Assembly: GCA_963762965.1 (NCBI GenBank)
Contig: CAVXME010000004.1
Location: 51,996 to 115,995, forward strand
Reading direction: 5' to 3'
Source of the DNA: DATBAX01 sp963762965
Lineage (GTDB): Bacteria; Acidobacteriota; Terriglobia; Terriglobales; Acidobacteriaceae
Length of the DNA stretch: 64,000 nt
The notes beneath the pieces were generated by a model. It saw only the letters and a list, made by a program, of their open reading frames with translations. It did not search any database and was not told the origin of the DNA. The position numbers and the translations under genes were made by a program. Of this stretch, positions 61,085 to 64,000 are shown one piece after another. How positions within the stretch are numbered: position 1 is the stretch's first letter; every line of letters begins with the position of its first letter.

Positions 61085-64000
61085 ATGAATGGAAGGCGCG
61101 GAATGTCGCCCATAGCCTGTGGTGTGTCCAGCAGGCAATCTATTGTCCAGTCGCCGGTTTTCGCTGCCATCGTCTTGGTGTGCTTTACCCTGTGCATGAG
61201 CGTTTGGGCGGCAGGGCAGGCCGCGACGTCACTCCGCGGCACCATCACTGACCCCACCGGCAGCACCGTGACGGGCGCGCAAGTAGTCATCACCAATAGC
61301 GAATCCAAAACGGAAAGGACTGCGACTAGCGGAGACCAGGGTGAGTACCAGTTCCTGTTCCTACCGCCCGGACCTTACTCGGTCAAAGTTACAGCGCCAG
61401 GGTTTCGACCCTACCAACTGTCGGACGTGCAGTTGCTGGTGAACACGCCGGCCACCATCAATGCGCAGCTCAAAGTCGGCGCAGCCAGCGAGGTGGTGGA
61501 CGTCACGGCCGAGCAGCCGGCATTGAACCTGGTGGATGCCTCCATAGGCAACTCCTTCAGCGAAACTCAGGTCAAGCAGGTCCCGCTCGAAGGCCGCAAC
61601 GTGCCCGACTTGCTCAGCCTCCAGGCCGGAGTTGCTTACACCGGCAACCGTACTGACATTGACTATGATCAGGACACCCGTAACGGGGCCGTCAACGGCG
61701 CGCGCAGCGATCAGAGCAACCTGACGCTCGACGGGGTTGATGTCAACGACCAGTCGAAAGGGTACGCCTTCAAGTCGGTGCTGCCGGTGACGCTCGATTC
61801 GGTGCAGGAATTCCGCGTCACCACCACCAACTACGGCGCTGATCAGGGCCAGGGCTCAGGCGCGCAGGTCGCGCTGGTCACCAAGACCGGCGGCAACCAG
61901 TTCCATGGCTCGGTTTACGAATACGTGCGCAACAGCTTTACCAGTGCCAACGATTATCTGGTGAAGACGGCCGAGCTGCTCGATGGCGAGCCCAACAAAC
62001 CTCTTAAGCTCAACCGCAACATCTTCGGCGCATCCGTCGGCGGGCCTCTGCAAAAGGACCGCCTGTTTTTCTTTGTCAATTACGAAGGCACGCGGCAGAG
62101 TGAAGAGCACAGCGCGGTGCGTTCCATTCCGACCGTCGCCATGCGTGACGGGGTCATTCGTTATCCTTGCAGTTCCATTCAAGACGCCAACGCGGCCCCC
62201 TGCACCGGAGGGACGGTGCAAGGCATCAGCGGCGCGCAATATCCGGTGGCCGCGGGAGACTGGGGACTCAGCGCTTCTGATATCACCAGCTTTGATCCTG
62301 GCGGCGGACCGAATCCTGTGATGCTGACCTACTTCAACCAAACTTTCGGAAACCTGGTCACCAACGATTTTTCCGTGGGGGATGGTCTGAACTATTCCGG
62401 TTACCGCTTCCGTGCTCCCGTCAAGCTGGACAATAACGCTTTCGTCGCCCGGCTCGATTATCATCTCGACGCCGCTGGCAAACATACTCTGTTCTGGCGC
62501 GGCAACTTGCAGAATATCTACAACCCCACCGAGCCGTTTCTGCCCGGTACTGCGCCCGAAACTGTCATCACGGATCACAGCCGAGGGTTCGCCGTCGGGT
62601 ACACCACCGTGCTTAGTTCTTCCAAGGTCAACAATTTCCGCTACGGATTCACCAGGCAAAGTTACGGCGACCTGGGTGATACCGACCAGCCGTGGAATAC
62701 TTTCATCGGCCTCGATCAGGGCTTGACCTACAGCCAGAACTTTCAGGTTCCGGTGAACAACTTGGTGGACGACTTCTCCTGGACCAAGGGAACCCACGCC
62801 CTACAGTTTGGCGGCAACTTCGGATTCGCGCGTGACCCGCGCTCCAGCAATGCCCACTCCAATAACTTCGGGCTTGGGACTTCCAGTTGGATGTCGCCCA
62901 CCGCGCTGGCCGACAGCGCCAGCCCTCTTGATCCGCAGAACGAGATGCTTGCCGGCGGATTGCATGGCCCCGAGGTTGACCTCTCCTTCAAGTCGGGATA
63001 CGACCGCCCGATGATTGGACTGCTCGGCATCGTCTCCGACGTGGTGGCGCAATACAATTTCGACAAGCAGGGCAACCTGCTGGCGCCAGGCGCGGCCGTG
63101 AACCGGAATTACGCGCTCAACTGGTACGAGTTCTATGGCCAGGATTCCTGGCGGGTGAAGCCCAACCTGACCGTCACCTACGGTCTACGCTGGTCACTGT
63201 TTCCGCCGCCTTATGAAACCAACGGATTGCAGGCCGAGTCTTCCTTCAGCCTGGGCAAACAATTCGAGACCAACGTGGCCAACATGAAGCAGGGCCTGGG
63301 CTACACCTCGGAACCGGCGATCAGTTTCGTTCCGGGCGGCCCGGCGAATAACGCCCCCGGTTTCTACCATCTCTCGAAGACGGATTTCGCGCCACGCATC
63401 GCTTTTGCTTATTCCCCTCGCGCCACCAGCAGCTTCGCCAAGAAGCTCTTTGGCGACGGCGACAAGACTTCCATCCGTGGCGGTTTCAGCGAGGTTTACG
63501 ACCGGGCCGGATTCCAATTGCTAAATACGTTCGACGAGAACGCTCCCGGTGGTTTCGCCTACACCTTGCAGAACACCTGCTGTCAGCCGGGGATTGACGA
63601 TGCCGCCGACATCCCGCGCATCACCGGCCTCAACCTGGTGCCCCAGCAAAACAAGAACGGTTCCGTGTTCCTGACGCCGGCGCTGTCCTCGGCATTTCCC
63701 CAGGTGGTGCCGGGCAACTCGCAAGCCAATCTGTGGGCGGTGGACGACACCCTCAAGACGCCCCATTCCTACGCCGTCGATTTTTCGATTGCCCGGGAAC
63801 TACCCGATCATTTGTCGCTACAACTGGCTTATGTAGGACGTTTTGGCGGAAAATTGCTGACCCAACGGGATTTGAATCAGCCGCTCGACATTGTTGATCC
63901 CAAAACTGGAATCGACTACTACTCAGCAGCTACAGCTTTGAGCAAACTAGCGCGGCAAGGTTACACCTCCAGCCAGATCACCGACAGCCTGGTCGGCCCC
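61085..64000 (+). CDS. TonB-dependent receptor with CarboxypepD_reg domain (Oar-like), 3' end cut by window
   Basis: The open frame runs 972 codons to the window end. A signal peptide (about 1-44, cleavage after WAAGQA) is followed by a carboxypeptidase-regulatory-like beta-sandwich (SLRGTITDPTGSTVTGAQVV, YSVKVTAPGFRPYQ). Then come a plug domain (QVPLEGRNVPDLLSLQAGVA, NLTLDGVDVNDQSKGYAFK) and a long barrel with GASVGGPLQKDRLFFFVNYE. This Oar-like type is greatly expanded in Acidobacteriota. It would move glycans or other large substrates across the outer membrane using TonB energy; the ligand is unknown. Confidence 0.92.
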   Translation, partial: MNGRRGMSPIACGVSSRQSIVQSPVFAAIVLVCFTLCMSVWAAGQAATSLRGTITDPTGSTVTGAQVVITNSESKTERTATSGDQGEYQFLFLPPGPYSVKVTAPGFRPYQLSDVQLLVNTPATINAQLKVGAASEVVDVTAEQPALNLVDASIGNSFSETQVKQVPLEGRNVPDLLSLQAGVAYTGNRTDIDYDQDTRNGAVNGARSDQSNLTLDGVDVNDQSKGYAFKSVLPVTLDSVQEFRVTTTNYGADQGQGSGAQVALVTKTGGNQFHGSVYEYVRNSFTSANDYLVKTAELLDGEPNKPLKLNRNIFGASVGGPLQKDRLFFFVNYEGTRQSEEHSAVRSIPTVAMRDGVIRYPCSSIQDANAAPCTGGTVQGISGAQYPVAAGDWGLSASDITSFDPGGGPNPVMLTYFNQTFGNLVTNDFSVGDGLNYSGYRFRAPVKLDNNAFVARLDYHLDAAGKHTLFWRGNLQNIYNPTEPFLPGTAPETVITDHSRGFAVGYTTVLSSSKVNNFRYGFTRQSYGDLGDTDQPWNTFIGLDQGLTYSQNFQVPVNNLVDDFSWTKGTHALQFGGNFGFARDPRSSNAHSNNFGLGTSSWMSPTALADSASPLDPQNEMLAGGLHGPEVDLSFKSGYDRPMIGLLGIVSDVVAQYNFDKQGNLLAPGAAVNRNYALNWYEFYGQDSWRVKPNLTVTYGLRWSLFPPPYETNGLQAESSFSLGKQFETNVANMKQGLGYTSEPAISFVPGGPANNAPGFYHLSKTDFAPRIAFAYSPRATSSFAKKLFGDGDKTSIRGGFSEVYDRAGFQLLNTFDENAPGGFAYTLQNTCCQPGIDDAADIPRITGLNLVPQQNKNGSVFLTPALSSAFPQVVPGNSQANLWAVDDTLKTPHSYAVDFSIARELPDHLSLQLAYVGRFGGKLLTQRDLNQPLDIVDPKTGIDYYSAATALSKLARQGYTSSQITDSLVGP

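Noticed and set aside
1..64000. CRISPR arrays, tRNA or rRNA genes, insertion sequences and phage genes
   Set aside because: None of the expected repeats, conserved RNA sequences, transposase or phage motifs was seen by reading both strands.

Overview
The window looks like a chromosomal segment of an acidobacterium (Acidobacteriota, Terriglobia-like). The signs are an Oar/CarboxypepD_reg-type TonB-dependent receptor at the right end, a Gly/Tyr/His-rich secreted protein, a PDxGS-type C-terminal sorting signal, many TTG/GTG starts and a GC-rich composition. No rRNA, tRNA, insertion sequence, prophage or CRISPR array was seen. Taxonomy is inferred from protein style only.

Left flank (1-8.2 kb): the 3' part of a UDP-glucose dehydrogenase gene; a minus-strand block with an RND-type periplasmic adaptor, an AI-2E/PerM-family membrane protein carrying an extra C-terminal domain, a Gly-rich secreted protein and a short secreted protein with a PDAGS-type C-terminal sorting signal; a small secreted protein behind a leader whose ribosome-binding site lies in a hairpin; and a LuxR-type regulator whose receiver domain has lost its phospho-acceptor.

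Exopolysaccharide locus (8.2-39 kb, all plus strand): an AT-rich intergenic island with repeated ATGTAA motifs separates the LuxR-type regulator from a NusG/UpxY-like antiterminator. Next come an NtrC-like regulator without a GAFTGA motif, a Wza-like export protein, an outer-membrane barrel, a Wzz/GumC-like protein, an ExeA-like ATPase, a CpsD-like tyrosine kinase and a priming sugar transferase. They are followed by an ATP-grasp/aspartokinase pair, a DUF354 protein, a FemAB-like protein, an alpha/alpha-barrel protein, glycosyltransferases (one fused to a polysaccharide deacetylase), a secreted beta-helix protein, two methyltransferases, a flippase, an O-antigen ligase/polymerase, further glycosyltransferases and UDP-GlcNAc 2-epimerase. 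Together they describe a Wzx/Wzy-type export route. Several components match exosortase-associated EPS loci, but no exosortase lies in the window.

Carrier-protein locus (39-58.3 kb): a flavin monooxygenase-like protein, MetY, MetA, a GNAT protein, a free-standing acyl carrier protein, an SDR, a lipocalin-like protein, a cytochrome P450, a frame-disrupted methyltransferase and an acyl-CoA ligase run on the plus strand. Two minus-strand operons face them: carrier-thioesterase/VOC/ThDP enzyme, and ALDH/membrane protein/aminotransferase/carrier-thioesterase. No PKS or NRPS module is present. I read this as a candidate small-molecule pathway built from discrete enzymes; its product is unknown. Right flank (58.4-64 kb): a lipoprotein combining a c-type heme motif with a terpene-cyclase-like toroid, a LamG-VanZ fusion, and a TonB-dependent receptor cut by the window end.
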